A DNA stretch of 64,000 nt from Rapana venosa (taxonomy: Eukaryota; Mollusca; Gastropoda; Neogastropoda; Muricidae): contig CM054154.1 in NCBI GenBank assembly GCA_028751875.1, forward strand, positions 57,202,788 through 57,266,787, written 5' to 3'. Position numbers and translations under genes: made by a program. Below the pieces are notes generated by a model. That model searched no databases and was not told the origin of the DNA. It was given only the letters and a program-made list of their open reading frames with translations. Position 1 is the stretch's first letter. The number at the start of each line of letters is the position of its first letter. Positions 22,899 through 36,200 of this stretch are shown here, piece after piece.

Positions 22899-24110
22899 GT
22901 CAAAGTCAAAGTAAAAGTCAAACTTTTATTTTCAGATGGTACATTGATTAAGCAGTGCATTTGCTTTTTTTCATCAAGCCATCTATCTAAAGAAAAAAAA
23001 GCGAGAAAAAAAGATAATGTATATGCAGACATAGAATAAAAAACCTAATCTAGGATAAACTATACAATTCAAACAAGAAAAACAATAACATATGCATATG
23101 TGGAATTAAAAACAAAACAAATAACCCAGAAAAATATTAGACCATACAATTCAAATATTCAAAAATCTTGAAAAAATATCCGTCATAACACAAACAAACA
23201 ACAACAAAGAAAAACCAAACCAAAACAACAAAAAGACAAAACAGAAAAAAAATTTAAAAAACACACCAACTGCTTCCCCCCCCCCCCCTCCCGTCACACA
23301 CATACACACACAAACCTTTCAACCATACAAACAACTGCATAAAACAATCAAAAAAAAGATGAATCAACAAGAACAACCACAACACGGAAATAAACAATCA
23401 AAACAAACACAAACATACGTACAAAACAACAACAGCGACAATAACAAACATGGGACAAGAATAACAGCCAAGACAAATGAAAAACAATATTAACTAACAA
23501 AAGACGAGAAAAAGAGTCCAAAATATCCCTCCCCCTCCCCAAGAAAACCACCCTAAACCCAAAACAAACCAAAAAGCAAAAAAACCAGAACCCCCCACCC
23601 ACCACTACAAACAATAACAACAACAACAACCAAATGGATATAAACAGAGGAAACTGATGTATCATTTAAACAGTTACCTACACATACACATCCTCACCCA
23701 TATCCCCTTCACCACATAATATACTCATATATAAGAAAAACAAGAATAACCAACAGCTATTGGATTCAGAGCAAAGAAGCATAAAAAGACATCCATTTCC
23801 TCCCTTTCCCCGGGTCATATACACGAATGTATTTGTGCTTTTTGATTTGAGGCAGAACAACGTTAATCCTTCGATCAAAGAATAAATTCAGGCAATGTAA
23901 ACCCACCCAGCAGTACTAACGTCAGCAATAACAATTTAGCTCATCTAATACAATGAAACAGAAAACTAACAGCGACAAAAGTAAATAAATCAGCATATTT
24001 TTGTGTAATACAAAAGAACATAAAAAGGCCAAAACAGCAAGAAAGTAAAAAACCAAAACCGAACCAATTACACAACACACACGCACTCACACACTTGTAC
24101 ACACGCACGC

Positions 24111-24129
24111 CACACACACACACACACAC

Positions 24130-24161
<32 letters not shown>

Positions 24162-24169
24162 ACACACAT
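24111..24169 (+). repeat. (CA)n microsatellite
   Basis: Nearly perfect CA run with two phase slips, inside the 3' UTR of the minus-strand LINE. Confidence 0.95.
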
Positions 24170-24213
24170 ATATTTTATATTATATAATATATATATATTT
24201 TTATAAAATAAAT

Positions 24214-24250
<37 letters not shown>

Positions 24251-24275
24251 ATATATATATATTTATATATAGATC
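24168..24275 (+). repeat. (TA)-rich repeat
   Basis: Alternating TA with short T and A interruptions, directly after the CA run. Confidence 0.9.
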
Positions 24276-24548
24276 AATGCTTACACATGTACTCTATATA
24301 AATATGAAAACTTGGGTCATATCTGATTTTAATGACAAGAATAACGTCAGTGACACTTAAATCACTCTCTTAAGTTTACAAGTCGTGTTCTATACTTTTA
24401 TTCATGAAATATCTTTTTAGATGTGTTTTATACTGATTTTTGCTTTTAATACATTTCAAATTTTTGGAGAGTTTATTCCATAGGTCACTGCCTGAATACA
24501 AGAGGCTCGATTTATATAGGTTATTTCTCGGTCTTGGAAATGTTAGCA

Positions 24549-24725
24549 AATGGTTCACCTTTGCGCCTGGCGGCTGCATGGTGTGTGTGTGTCTCTCTGT
24601 TTGAATGTAAAATTGGTGTGTTTCTCAGGCGTCCTTCCTGAAAGGTTTTGTATCATTGTGTTTATAAAAACTCCAAGAATTGTGCGGTTTAGAAAAGTTT
24701 TCGTTAATATACTTACCAAATTTCA
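24549..24725 (+). mobile_element. CR1-type LINE 5' region
   Basis: Matches the 5' regions at about 13560-13680 (copy A) and 33226-33375 (copy C), including the CTTTGCGCCTG start. It is cut off at about 24725, where a reverse transcriptase segment of the same family follows out of order. This is the junction of the tandem duplication. Confidence 0.7.
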
Positions 24726-24737
24726 ATTAAAATTTTT

Positions 24738-25195
24738 TTTGACTTATCTGCAGCCTTTGACACTATAAAATCACCTCAATTCTTCTTTCTCGCCTCCAAA
24801 TACATTTTGTATTAGCGGCACAGCCCTCTCCTGGTTACTTCATACCTCACAGTACAGATTGGCAGAAAGTAATAGTAAACAAAAATCAATCAAAACTGTC
24901 AAAATGAAATGTGGAGTCCGCAGGGAACCGTCCTCTGGCCCTGTTCTCTTTTCATCTACAACTGCTCCACTCTCACATATAACTAAACAACCACCATATT
25001 GACATCATATTCTATGCCGATGATACGTCAGCTTCAGTGCAGCGAGTACTGTTGAAAACTTGCCTTCCCTCCTGACAAATATGTCTACAAACTAGCCTTC
25101 AAGACATTCAAAACTGATGACTCAGAACAAGTTACAACTTAATTCCGATAAAACCGAGCCAATGCTCAAGGGACCCAACAAAAACTTTCTTTTCA
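24738..25195 (+). pseudogene. Duplicate of LINE RT end (copy of 16378-16826)
   Basis: Starts at the DLSAAFD block and runs through the GVPQGS and YADD boxes, with several indels breaking the frame. Confidence 0.8.
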
Positions 25196-26090
25196 GATCG
25201 CCGAAAAAGGGAAGTCAGCAGGGTCTGACAACATTCCACTGAGTTGGTTTCAAGCTGAGGGGAAGCTTCGCAGATGACTTGAGGAATAGCAGAACAGAAA
25301 AAAGACATAGCCAGCCTAACAAACACTTGAATAAGGCCTCCAAAACATACGGCCATGGAAATCAGTGCAGAGAAGACCAAACTGATGACTAATAACGAAA
25401 CTCCAACTGGCATTCGCAACTGATATCTAGGGTTAATACCAGAAGCTGGAAACAGTTTCAAAGCTTCAAGTACCTGAGCCATTGAATCAGAGACCAGTGA
25501 TCCAAGCCAGAAGTAGTAGGCAGGACAGCAACAGAACAATAACAGCTTTGTCAAAACTAAACACACATCTGGATAGATAAAAATATCTTCACTTATCTCC
25601 AAGATCAGACTAGTGCGCATCCCTTGTCATATCCATATTTCTGTATGCCTGTGAAACATGACCCCTGACTGCAGATTTGGGAGAGAGTACAGGCGGTTGA
25701 GATGAGATGCTTTCGGGAGGACTCTTGGCATCTCCCTACAAAGACCACATAAGCCACGAAAGTCGTGCATAAACAAATCCAGCAAACCATTGGAACCCTA
25801 TGAGAACCTTCTTAACGATCATGAAAAAAGGTAAACTTAAATGGTATGATGGCATGTCACAAAATCCCAAAGACTTGCAAAAGACAGTTTTACAAGCACT
25901 GTCAAAGGAGGAAGAAGAAGAGGTCAGACCAAGGAAGAGCTGGAGGATAACATCACGAACGGACAGGCCAAGAACCAAGAAAAAACCCTGAAAAAGGCAG
26001 TACAAGAGAGAAAATGGAGGGAACTGGTTGTTGGAATCTTTGAGGGTGCCCCCCAACGTCGTCAGACTACGGACACGATAATAGATAGAG
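25195..26090 (+). mobile_element. Duplicate of the RTE fragment (copy of 16827-17705)
   Basis: It has the same internal deletion junction and the same C-terminal blocks as the first copy. The terminal GATA tail is shortened. Confidence 0.8.
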
Positions 26091-27670
26091 TCAATAATTT
26101 GACAGAGAAGGGTAACTCTGACGAAGGTACTGTTGTCCCTGATGACAGGGTGTTGGTTGCACATGTTGCTGTTGTTTCTTCTGCTCCAGAAGATCCTGAG
26201 CTTCCTAGCTGTGTCCTGTTGATGTAGTACAAGGGAGTCTTTTTCTGATGTTCATTTTTGATGTGGCATCAGATAAGAAACGTGTTTCTGATGGAAGACA
26301 GTTTTGCTGACGTTTCAGACATTCTTTGTGCTGAAAACTGGTTCTTAACACTGGTTTCTAAATGTCTGTTGAAATAAGTTGGACTTCTGACGATCCGATT
26401 CGTCAAAAACAATACCCTTTACCTTTCAATTCCAGACAAGTTATTATTGATGGAGTTTCACGCAATGCTTGAGAGGGGGTGATTGAGCCTTCGGATTCTC
26501 CTTCGTATTCATCTCCCATTGTTTTTGGTTTCTAAACCGGATTGTAGTGTACAATATTGGTCCAGGATTGTCATCAAGAGCCCGCAATAAGATAACTGAT
26601 TTTTTGATGCTGAGTCAATCCTATCCATGAGGACTTATCACTTCATTGTCAGATTAGCACTTTTTTTACAAAAATAGACCTTAGCAAGGGCTACTGGCAA
26701 GCTCTCATGTAATCCAGAGATCGCCACAAGACTGCTTTCCAAACCCTATTGGTCCTCTTCCAGTGGTCCCGGAGCCTTTTGGCCTTTGTGTCTGCTTCTG
26801 CCGCTTATGCAAGGATGATGTGCGATGTCATTGGTGATATCCTGCAATTAAGTTTTTTTGAAGACATCTTGATCGCCCCCCCTCTTCTTGTGATGAACAT
26901 CTCAAGTCTGTTCGCTGTGTTCTTTCAAAGCTCAAAAGTGCTGGTTTGACACTTGTCCATCCAAGATTTTTGCAGGATTTCATGAGCTAGAATTTATTGA
27001 CATATGATTGGTGCATGTACCCGAAGCCTGTCCAGGCTAAGATTGACAATAGCTATTTCTTAACAGCCACCTATCTACAAAGAGCAAGTTTGATCACTTT
27101 TCGGGTTGATTAGTAGTTATCGGCAATATGTTTCCAATTTTGCTCCCTCTAACTGCTCAATCTCTGATCCTTCTTGTATGGTAAATCGTGGAAGTTTTGT
27201 CTGGACTCAGGATGTGCTGATGCTTTGCATCATGTTCAAGAGTTTTGTCATCATCTCCAGTTCATCTCTTGCCAGACTTATCCCTTTCCATTCGTTTTTA
27301 TGGACTGATGCAGTTCCAGGGGTATCGAGGTGATCTTAATGCAGGAGAGAGATGACCCAACGTGCACCCTATTTAGCTTTGTCATAGAAAGCTTCTTGAT
27401 GCGAAACTTGCATAGCACAATTAGGAGGGAGTGTGCCCTTTGCTATTGCGGTACTTTCAAAGCTTCAAAGGTATCTGTTAGGTCAGAGTTGTTTCTCGCA
27501 AATGGATCATAGACCCCATTACCCTACTTACATTCTGGACGTTTTCAAACTCTCGTATTGTGCGCTGGGCACATCTATACAGGCATTCAGTTTTTTCTCT
27601 GCTGAACCTGTTTTTCTGGGTACAGAACACTTTTTGCAGATTTGTTGTCAAGCTCTGAACGAATCAAGTA
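26090..27670 (+). pseudogene. Duplicate of the Gypsy RT/RNase H remnant
   Basis: Noisier copy of 17706-19245. The YSSPIV-like block lies near 26500, the FxDDIL box near 26860 and the RNase H start near 27300. The LTR-like TGTAACAG start is at 27994, after a T/C-rich run at 27800-27950. Confidence 0.75.
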
Positions 27671-28409
27671 ATCCTCACGTTGATTTCAGTATTTCCTCCT
27701 GTTGGATGGTTTATTGTATAAATTTTTGTGTATTTCAGTGTACCTAACATTCATGCTGTTTTCAAGTTCATGAAAAAAAATCAGTCGTTTGGGGTTTTTC
27801 CTTTTTTTTTTTTCTTTCCTTCTTTTTCTTCTTTCTTCCTTTTGTTCTTTTCTTTTTTCCTTTTCGTCTTTTTTTCTTCTCTCTTTCCCTTCTTTTTTCC
27901 TTTTTTCTCCATTCTTTTTTCCTTTTCCTTTTTCTCCTTTTTTTTTCCCCCATGGAGTGTGGAATAATACAGGGTTTGCAAAAGTGGCGGATCTGTAACA
28001 GACCTGTGCCTCTCCTATGGTATTGTTTTGCAACGAGGATAGTTGGATATTTTTTCTATCTTTAATGAGTAGGTGTCAATGATATCTGTAGTGAAGTGTT
28101 TCTATCAGAGGAGTTGACGATTCCATCATCTGTCCTGGTCAGGGAAGGTTGCAGCTGTCTGAGCTGGCCTTTGGTTGCGACATCTAGTCACTTCACCTAG
28201 ATGAAGTGTATGTGGATAAAAGATTGATATTAATTTTTGTTTTAAAACAACCTCTTTTTAACTCTCCCTAAACATTGCAAAACCTATCAGAAAGAAGAAG
28301 TGCATTACCCGTCGCCAACAGTGGTTAGTTTGAATCTGGGTGTTCGAAAGCACAAAGTATCTGCGGCTGAACGAAGGGAACGGATGGAGTATACAGGGAA
28401 ACAGCATAA

Positions 28410-29150
28410 TAACAATTTTTTCTAATTTAAGCGATTATTGACAAAGCCGAACACTGTTTCTTTCTGATTCATCTAGGTGTGAACCATCTGCAAATACTTT
28501 AAATGAAGGAGAACAATTATGATGAATGTGAGATCGTCCTTATAAGAGATCCATATATATATTTGTTTTCCACTCTTCGCCATATTAATGTAAATCTATG
28601 TCAAATTTGCTTTGTTCAATTCCATGAAGGATAAAGGTGGAACTTTAGATTGTGTGTCCATGGTATGTGATTTGATTTCCAGAACTTTTTTAAAAAGGTC
28701 CAGAACATACGTAACCAATTGCTTTAAAAAGATTATTATGTTTTTGCTCTTTTAGGAAAAAGATTTCCTGATTTTATTTTACTCGTCGAAAGTTTTTAAA
28801 AATTGTGTTTTGCTTCTGAGAACATATTTTGTACGTGCTACATTGTCTGTATTCAACAGGGGCAATTTCACCAAATCATGATAATTCCAAGAGCCGGTGC
28901 ATGAAAAGGTAACTCCGAGGGCAAGCCTTATGCTTACCAGTCCACACTTTGTCACTTTTTGAGTAGGTACTATGGTTCATTACGAAAAGACCTTTTGTCC
29001 ATAGGACAGTTTAACAAAAAGCGATGTTGCTAAACATTTTCAGATTAAAGTTCTTTGTCCCAATCTGCGTGTGTGCTTAGCACGTGGTATGTACATGAAC
29101 TTGTTAATATTGTTTAATTTTTTATTGGTTTATTCCTAGGAATGTGTTAA
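28410..29150 (-). mobile_element. Duplicate of the I/Nimb-type LINE fragment
   Basis: Noisy copy of 19790-20480. The conserved block in the connection region is at about 28800-29020 on the minus strand. Confidence 0.65.
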
Positions 29151-29215
29151 AATGCAAGCCCATATGATTTGTTTTTACAAGATCATAGGCTTTATATAAA
29201 CTTCTAACTTATAGT

Positions 29216-29640
29216 TATAGTAGTATATATTAGAAAGTAGTAGTAGTAGTATAGTAGATAGTATTAGTAGTAGTAGTATAGAAGTAGTAGTAGTAAATTG
29301 AGCAGTGTGGAAATAGGCAGCTCCGTATTTGCGCAGAGTGGAGAATAGGCAGCTCCTATTAGTGCAATGTGTAAATAGGCAGCTCCTATTAGTGCAGTGT
29401 GGATGAATATGCCAGCTCTTATTATGCGTGGTGAGAATAGGCAGCTCCTATTAGCGCAGTGTGAGAATAGCCCTCCAATTAACGCAGTGTGGAGAAATGC
29501 ACCTCCTAAAATAGTGCAGTGTGGAGAATAGGCAGCTCCCATTAGACGCAGTGTGAAAATAGGCAGCTCTATTAGCGTAGTGTGGAGAATAGACATCTCA
29601 TATAGTGCAGCGTGGAGAATCGGCAGCTCATATTTGTGGG
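29216..29640 (+). repeat. Duplicate of the AGT array and 31 bp minisatellite
   Basis: The AGT array (29216-29296) is shorter and broken. The 31 bp units (29297-29640) have many indels relative to 20678-21020. Confidence 0.8.
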
Positions 29641-29649
29641 GGTCCCCAT

Positions 29650-30990
29650 GTCAATAATGTGGAGGAAATGTAAAGTTGCAATGACATGAATACGTTTCCA
29701 TTGCACACAGCTTTCCCTCATCCCGACTATCCTGAAGGTGGGAGCAGAGAGGCAGACATTTTCCCACAGAAGATCCAGTATTGCCTGGCTTTGTCATGCT
29801 CACCAAAATATTGTACTACTTCGTAAGCAATGAAAAAGTACTGCAAGAATTTTCAATGTAGCGAAATGGAACATTGTCTCTGGTGATAAAGTTAGATTAT
29901 GATTACATGCCTTACATTGTTGGAGCCAGGGGTTGCTGCGCCAATAATGCCCATAACTAAGGAAGTACCAGTTCTATCCAGTTCCTGCTGATGACTACTT
30001 GTCTCAACAAACTGGTCAGCTGATGGGCTTCAATGCCAACCAGGCCTATTTTCCTGTCAGTCAGCAGCACAGTTTTCACCACAGAGACTGACCACCTTGT
30101 ATGAAGAACCAAAACACCCAAAGTTTGTACACGTTACACAAGATCTTTGGAGCCATTCTGCTGGGGCTATGGCAACCCCAAGAGCAATCTGAAGAGGGGT
30201 ATAGCACTGTTGTCGTTGCTTGGCCGCATCAGTGCCTGACCAAGAAAACCAATTGTCAAGTCAGGAGCTGATTTCCTACCAGCCAATTTCTGAGAAACAG
30301 ATCAAAGAAGATGGTAATAATCGCAAATGTTTTATTGTGGAAAATCTCAAAACTGTATTTTGTGATACTTGCTTCAGCTATAAGGATGCTCTGTTGTTTG
30401 AGGTGTTGACATTCCAATATTTTGATAGGAAAGGTTTATTGCAAATGTCTAATCATTCTGTTTTCCTTCTTTCTCTGCATCTTTCTCTCTGTTAGATTTT
30501 ACAAACTTCTCCAGAGATCTTCCTCTCATTTGACCTTAATGTAATGACAATTCCTTTCCCTCTAATGCCAGGCCATAACTGCTTAATCACCAAAGTACTT
30601 TTCTGTTTCCTGCCACAAGGTATTTCCACTGTGTAGGAAGAGTCACCTGTGGAGATAACTCCATATATCTTTTGTGACAAGTCCATGGAATTGTGACCTT
30701 TTTCATTATCCATTCTCATTGAATAAGCCAAGACATTCTGAAAGCTTCATCATAGCCCCCCCTTGTGTCGACTGGACTGCCTGCAGTTGCTGAGGGTTGT
30801 TCCCCTCTGAAGAATGTCGGAATCTAGAGGTTTGATTTCATATTTTGTGAGAATGGACACTGCAAACTGCTTTCGGAATACACAACATCTGCAGCAGATG
30901 GTCTTTGACAGCTTGCATTCATCCATACACAGTTTCTGCCCATTTGTTCTCTGGTCCACAGCTTAAACCACTTTCTTCAAGCTGCGCCGC
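29650..30990 (-). pseudogene. Duplicate of the uncharacterised repetitive protein pseudogene
   Basis: Noisy copy of 21040-22360. The minus-strand frames at 30750-30959 and 30492-30731 retain the MDQRTNGQKLCM and GKGIVITLRSN blocks. Confidence 0.65.
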
Positions 30991-31059
30991 AACTACATGT
31001 ACTGGTATTAGCGCTTTGGTTGTTGCTTTAGCATAGATTAGCGCGTATATAAATTCGAT

Positions 31060-31169
31060 ACATATTAAATATTATTATTAGTGTTATTGTATTATTAATA
31101 TTATTATTATTATCATTATTATTATTATTATTATTATTAATATTATTTATATATTATTATAATTATCAT

Positions 31170-31200
<31 letters not shown>

Positions 31201-31208
31201 ATTATTAT
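31060..31208 (+). repeat. Duplicate ATT microsatellite
   Basis: Noisy copy of the array at 22421-22567. Confidence 0.85.
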
Positions 31209-31559
31209 GTAAAAAACACATAAGTGCTTATTCCATTATCCTTGATACAAAATAATATTTAAAAAAAGTTTGATACACAGCTGTGTTTCGTTTCTCCTCG
31301 AAATCATTAATGGACTGACCACAAAAGAGACAAAAAGAGGAATTATTTAAACCTAGCTTGCTTGGATCGAAGAGCTGGGTTGTTTGCTTACTGAATATCT
31401 TGCTCTTCCCTCTCTCTCTACATTACCGCCCTTCAAGGGCATGCTTTTTGGAGACCTTCTTCCCCTTTCTCAGTCTGCCTTACTTCATCTTGGCTACCAG
31501 TCAGCAGTCTTTCTCCTCATAACACACACAGACCTACCCAGTCAAAGTCAAAGTAAAAG

Positions 31560-32794
31560 TCAAACTTTTATTTTCAGATGGTACATTGATTAAGCAGTGC
31601 ATTTGCTATTTTTTCATCAAGCCCATACTATCTAAAAAAAAAAAAAAGGGCGATAAAAAAAGATAAAGTAAATGCAGACAAAGACAAAAAAACCTAATCT
31701 AGGATAAACAAAACAATTCAACAAGAAAAACAACTAACAATGCAATATGTGGAAATTAAAAACAAAACAAATAACCCCGAAAAAATATTAACCCAAACAA
31801 TTCAAATATTCAAAAATCTTTGGAAAAAATATCCTTCATACACAAACAAACAAGCAACAAAGAAAAACCAAACCAAAACAAACACAGAAGACAAAACATA
31901 ATAAAAATTAAAAAACACACCAACTGCTTCCCCCCCCCCCCCTCCCTCACACACATACACACACAAACCATCAACCATACAAAACAACTGCATAAAACAA
32001 TCAAAAAAAATGAATCAAACAAGAACAACCACAACACGGAATAAACAATCAAACAACACAACATACGTACACAACAACATACAAAGCGACAATAACTAAA
32101 CATAGGACAAGAATAACACCAAGACAAATGAAGAACAATATAGAACAAACAAAAACGATAAAAAGATCCAAAATATCCCCCTCCCCCTCCCCAAGAAAAC
32201 CACCCTAAACCCCAAAACAAACAAAAGCAAAATAAACCAGAACCCCACACCACCACTACAAACAATAACAACAACAACAACAAATGGATAAAACATAGGA
32301 AACTGATTTATCATTTAAAACAGTTACCTACAACATACATCAAATACCTCACCCATATCCCCTTCACCACATAATATACTCCATATATAAGAAAAACAAG
32401 AATAACCAACATCTATTGGATTCAATCAAAGAAGCATAAAAAGACATCCATTTCCCTCCCTTTCCCCGGGACATATACACGAATGTATTTGTGCTTTTTG
32501 ATTTGATCAGAACAACGTTAATCCTTCGATCAAAAATAAATTCAGGCAATGTAAACCCACCCAGCAGTACTAACTGTCAGCAATAACAATTTAGCCTCAT
32601 CTCATAACAATGAAACAGAAAACAAAACAGCGACAAAAAGTAAATAAATCACATATTTTGTGTAATACAAAAGAACATAAAAGGCCAAAACACAAGAAAG
32701 TAAAAAACCAAAACCGAACCCATACACAACACACCAAAACGCACTCACACACATGTACACAAACAACGCACGCACACACACACACACACACACA

Positions 32795-32825
<31 letters not shown>

Positions 32826-32826
32826 G

Positions 32827-32863
<37 letters not shown>

Positions 32864-33220
32864 TATATATAAATAAATATATATACATATATATAAGAAT
32901 ATATATATATCTATATATTATAAATAGTATATATATAATCAATGCTTTACACATGTACTCAATAAAAATAAGAAAACATGGGTCAATCTGATTTTAAATG
33001 ACAAGAATAAATCAGTAGACACTAAAAACACTCTCTTAAGTTTACTAAAAGTCGTGTTCTATACTTTCATTTTATTCATAAATATCTTTTTTCGATGTGT
33101 TTTTTATACTGATTTTTGCTTTTAAATACAATTTCAAATTTTTGGAGAGTTTATTCCATAGTCACTGCTGAATACAAGAGGCTCGATTTATATAGGTTAT
33201 TTCTCGGTCTTGGAAATGTT
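31560..33220 (-). mobile_element. Duplicate of the LINE C-terminus and 3' UTR
   Basis: Noisy copy of 22899-24560, with the (CA)n run at about 32770-32825 and the (TA)n run at about 32830-32935. Confidence 0.7.
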
Positions 33221-33225
33221 AGCAA

Positions 33226-36200
33226 ATGGTTCACCTTTGCGCCTGGCGGCTGCATGGTGTGTGTGTGTCTCTCTGTTTGAATGTAAAATTGGTGTGTTTC
33301 TCAGGCGTCCTTCCTGAAAGGTTTTGTATCATTGTGTTTATAAAAACTCCAAGAATTGTGCGGTCAGAACAGTTTTCGTTAATATACTTTGACTTTCGAA
33401 ATTTTCAATTTATAATATTTCTTTGCTTTATATTCATTTTCAAAATTTCATTGACTCTATGATTTGGTGTTAACCGATTGTGTTGGTCTTTGGTGACCCA
33501 GTGTAAAACTGTACCCTGCAGCAGCGTGCCACAATTGCACGTGATTCATCAGACTCAAAACCGCCCTCACCCACCACTGCCACGATTTGTCACTACTCGG
33601 CAATGACACTACGAACTGTTGCAGACTTAAAAGCTTTTCTCCTCTTGTGGTTTTCACTCAAATCAAAATAGACTGAAACAACATATATTGTAACCTCGGA
33701 ATACCACCGCCTGAAAACCAGACGACGAACACGTGCAGGCATACGTCATCGCCTGCAGCGTGCTTCCGACATAATCTGCCACCCTCCCTCGACCGTCTGC
33801 AATTTGGACATCTTCATTCCACCCAAGAGTTTCAATCACTCCATGAACATTTTCATCCTCTCTCCCAAGAAACTTATTAGTTTGACAAACCAGTCCTCTC
33901 CTGATGTTAAGGCGTCCTATTCTTTGTCTAACCACTCTCATTCCCAGCTGGTAAACAACCAAACACACAGAACAGGTCATAGAAAACATTTTAGACTGCT
34001 TATCACCGGATGTCTCACAAGGTCCTAGTCACATCTCAGTCTGTATCAGTCACATGACAACTGCTCTCCCGATCAATCTACCATTCTTTTCTGCGCTAAA
34101 CATTTGCAAAACCTATCAGAAAGAAGAAGTGCATTACCCTAAGCAAACTCAAGGCCATAGATATTCAAACTTTCTTTCCCAAGCAGCTGAACGTCTATCA
34201 CAAATCCCCTGACCATATCTGACCCTTCTAACACTACACATACCGTCCTCAGCCAAACTCTTGATGGGCAGCACCCCCTACTGACCATCTCCTGCCTGAT
34301 AAGCCCGATGCACCATGGTACACCCATGACATCCTGGTCCAAAACGCAAACGAATCACCGGCATTCTAGAACGGAGCAATGGCGTATAAACAAAAACTTA
34401 AAAAAGCAAACACCTCTTCATTAAACAAATCAACAAAGTCAAAACCATAAACCAATTCAGCAATAACCAAGTATACTCTCACATTCCTTGAATGCCACAT
34501 CTATGAAATCTTCTTTTTCCTCACATCACTCTGCTTGGATCTGCGATTGCTAGCACTCTGCCTTCTATCAACAACCACTCTGAACTTCCTTCTATATTTT
34601 CTGCATTCTTTTCAGACAAAATCCGCAACATTCGCTCTAGCTGGATCAGACTCCTTTCCAGCCTGCAATTTGGTGATCCTCAAATTTCTGGCACTCCCTC
34701 CTTTCTTATTATTCAGCAAGCGAGAAAGAAATCGAGACAATCTGAAGGAATGACTATAAAATCATGCGATCTCGACCCAGTAAACCTGGTTCTCTTTCGC
34801 GCAGTGCCTGCCACAGATATACCCGGCTATCACAAAGATGTAAACTCATCTCTTGTTTCTGAAATGTTCTTTCAGCTCTCCAAACTGCTTCAGTCCCACC
34901 ATTACTCAATAAAGCACGAACTTGAACCCTAACATTCTGAAGAATGACTGACCTGTTTTCCAACCTAACCATTTATCTCTAAAGTCCTCGAAAAGTAGTT
35001 CTGAAACAGCTAACAACCACCTTCTCTCCAACAGTCAATCTTTCTGCGTTTCATTCCCTGGCTATCGCGCCAACCACAAGCACTGAAACCACCCTAGTAC
35101 ACACTTTAAACAACGCTTTACTCGCTTCTCTAGACTCAGGGAAAATTCTCCTTTCTCACTCTAATACTCGACTATCTGCACCTTCGAACACTATGACCAC
35201 TCTATCCTTCTTTCCCGTCTTCAAGACACGTTTGGTGTTACTGGTACAGCCCTCACCTGGTTAGCTCATATCTGACTGACCGATTCCAGACAGTCACATA
35301 AGCAAGATTCAGTCAGTACCTGCATACTGGAATGTGGAGTCACGCAGGGATCAGTTCTGGGCCCGTTCTTTTCAACTCTCTACAACTGCTCCACTTTCAC
35401 ATATAATTAAACCATCATCAAACAACCATCCTTTTATGCAGATGACTCTCAGATTAAAGCAGTGTACCTCCTGAAAATCTGCCTCCCCTCTTGATGAATA
35501 TGGCGTACTGCTTTCCAGATATCCAAAAACTGGATGAAAGACAAATTACAACTAAACGCTGATACAACAGAAATCCAAAAATTATGGGCCCTTGTAGAGA
35601 TCAAAAAACAAACTTCTTCCATTAACAATAGCTTCAATAGAATTCGCAATGCATCAGTCCCTCTATCCACTGCTGTAAAGTATCTGGGGTCAAAATGGAC
35701 AACACACTCTCTATGCATACAATTCCATCACCCAGAACCTGCAGTCGTGCTTCTATCAATTAACGGCGTATTAGTAGACATTCTTTCCCCCGAAAAAAAA
35801 GTTTTACCTGTCCACAGAACCCAACATCAAAACCTCGTGGCAACTAATCATTCTTTCGCGGCTGACTATTGCAATTCTCTTTGCCAGCATCATCATCCAC
35901 TCCTTCAACCTGAATTCACAACTCAGCAGTTCGACTAGTCCTCGGCTCAAAATAAACAAATCCTGAGCACATTACCCACTCTTGCGATCGTCTCCACAGG
36001 CTTGCCTGTGCCACAAATAATAAACTATAAGATCAGTACCTCTGTTACAAATGTCTCCACAAACAGCACCCCCCTCACTACCTCTGTGAATTGTCTCCAC
36101 CATGTTCATCACCCCTCTCGTCCCTTCGCTCTGCATTGCAGATTCCATTGGCTTTACAAACACCTAGATTCAACCAGTTCCACTTTTGGCCGTTGCTCTT

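Larger units (their letters stand above)
22899..24560 (-). mobile_element. LINE C-terminus and long 3' UTR with a TTGAC-type tail
   Basis: On the minus strand the frame 24579-24376 contains LTFPRPRNNLYKSSLLYSGS, DLWNKLSKNLK and a basic end. This is the conserved C-terminal tail of a LINE ORF2 different from copies A-C. The 3' UTR runs from about 24375 to 22905. It includes TA and CA microsatellites and A/C-rich text, and ends in the block shared with 12206-12296 and a TTTGAC repeat. The first residues of the frame (MQPPGAKVNH) belong to the neighbouring CR1-type 5' region, so the element is 5'-truncated at about 24549. Duplicate at about 31560-33220. Confidence 0.65.
24738..33370. repeat. Second, error-rich copy of 16378-24737 (tandem)
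   Basis: The sequence repeats 16378-24737 in the same order and orientation: LINE RT end, RTE fragment, Gypsy remnant, inverted CR1 junction, I-type LINE, hairpin minisatellite, uncharacterised pseudogene, ATT array, LINE 3' UTR and CR1 5' region. Differences are mostly one-base insertions and deletions, often in homopolymers, spread through the copy. Two islands match without visible error: about 31215-31600 and about 33150-33360. Error-free islands inside noisy sequence suggest partial polishing of raw reads, so this is probably an assembly duplicate. The sub-entries that follow are listed for completeness. Confidence 0.85.

Noticed and set aside
23281..24165. Cysteine/valine-rich frames that look like secreted or membrane peptides
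   Set aside because: They are translations of A/C-rich 3' UTR text and CA repeats.
27768..28033. Lysine/glutamate-rich frames on the minus strand
   Set aside because: They come from a T/C-rich run in the noisy duplicate, at the place where the clean copy has only a short T-run.
29264..29596. Frame with repeated ALIGAAYS-type units
   Set aside because: It is the reverse translation of the noisy 31 bp minisatellite, not a repeat protein.
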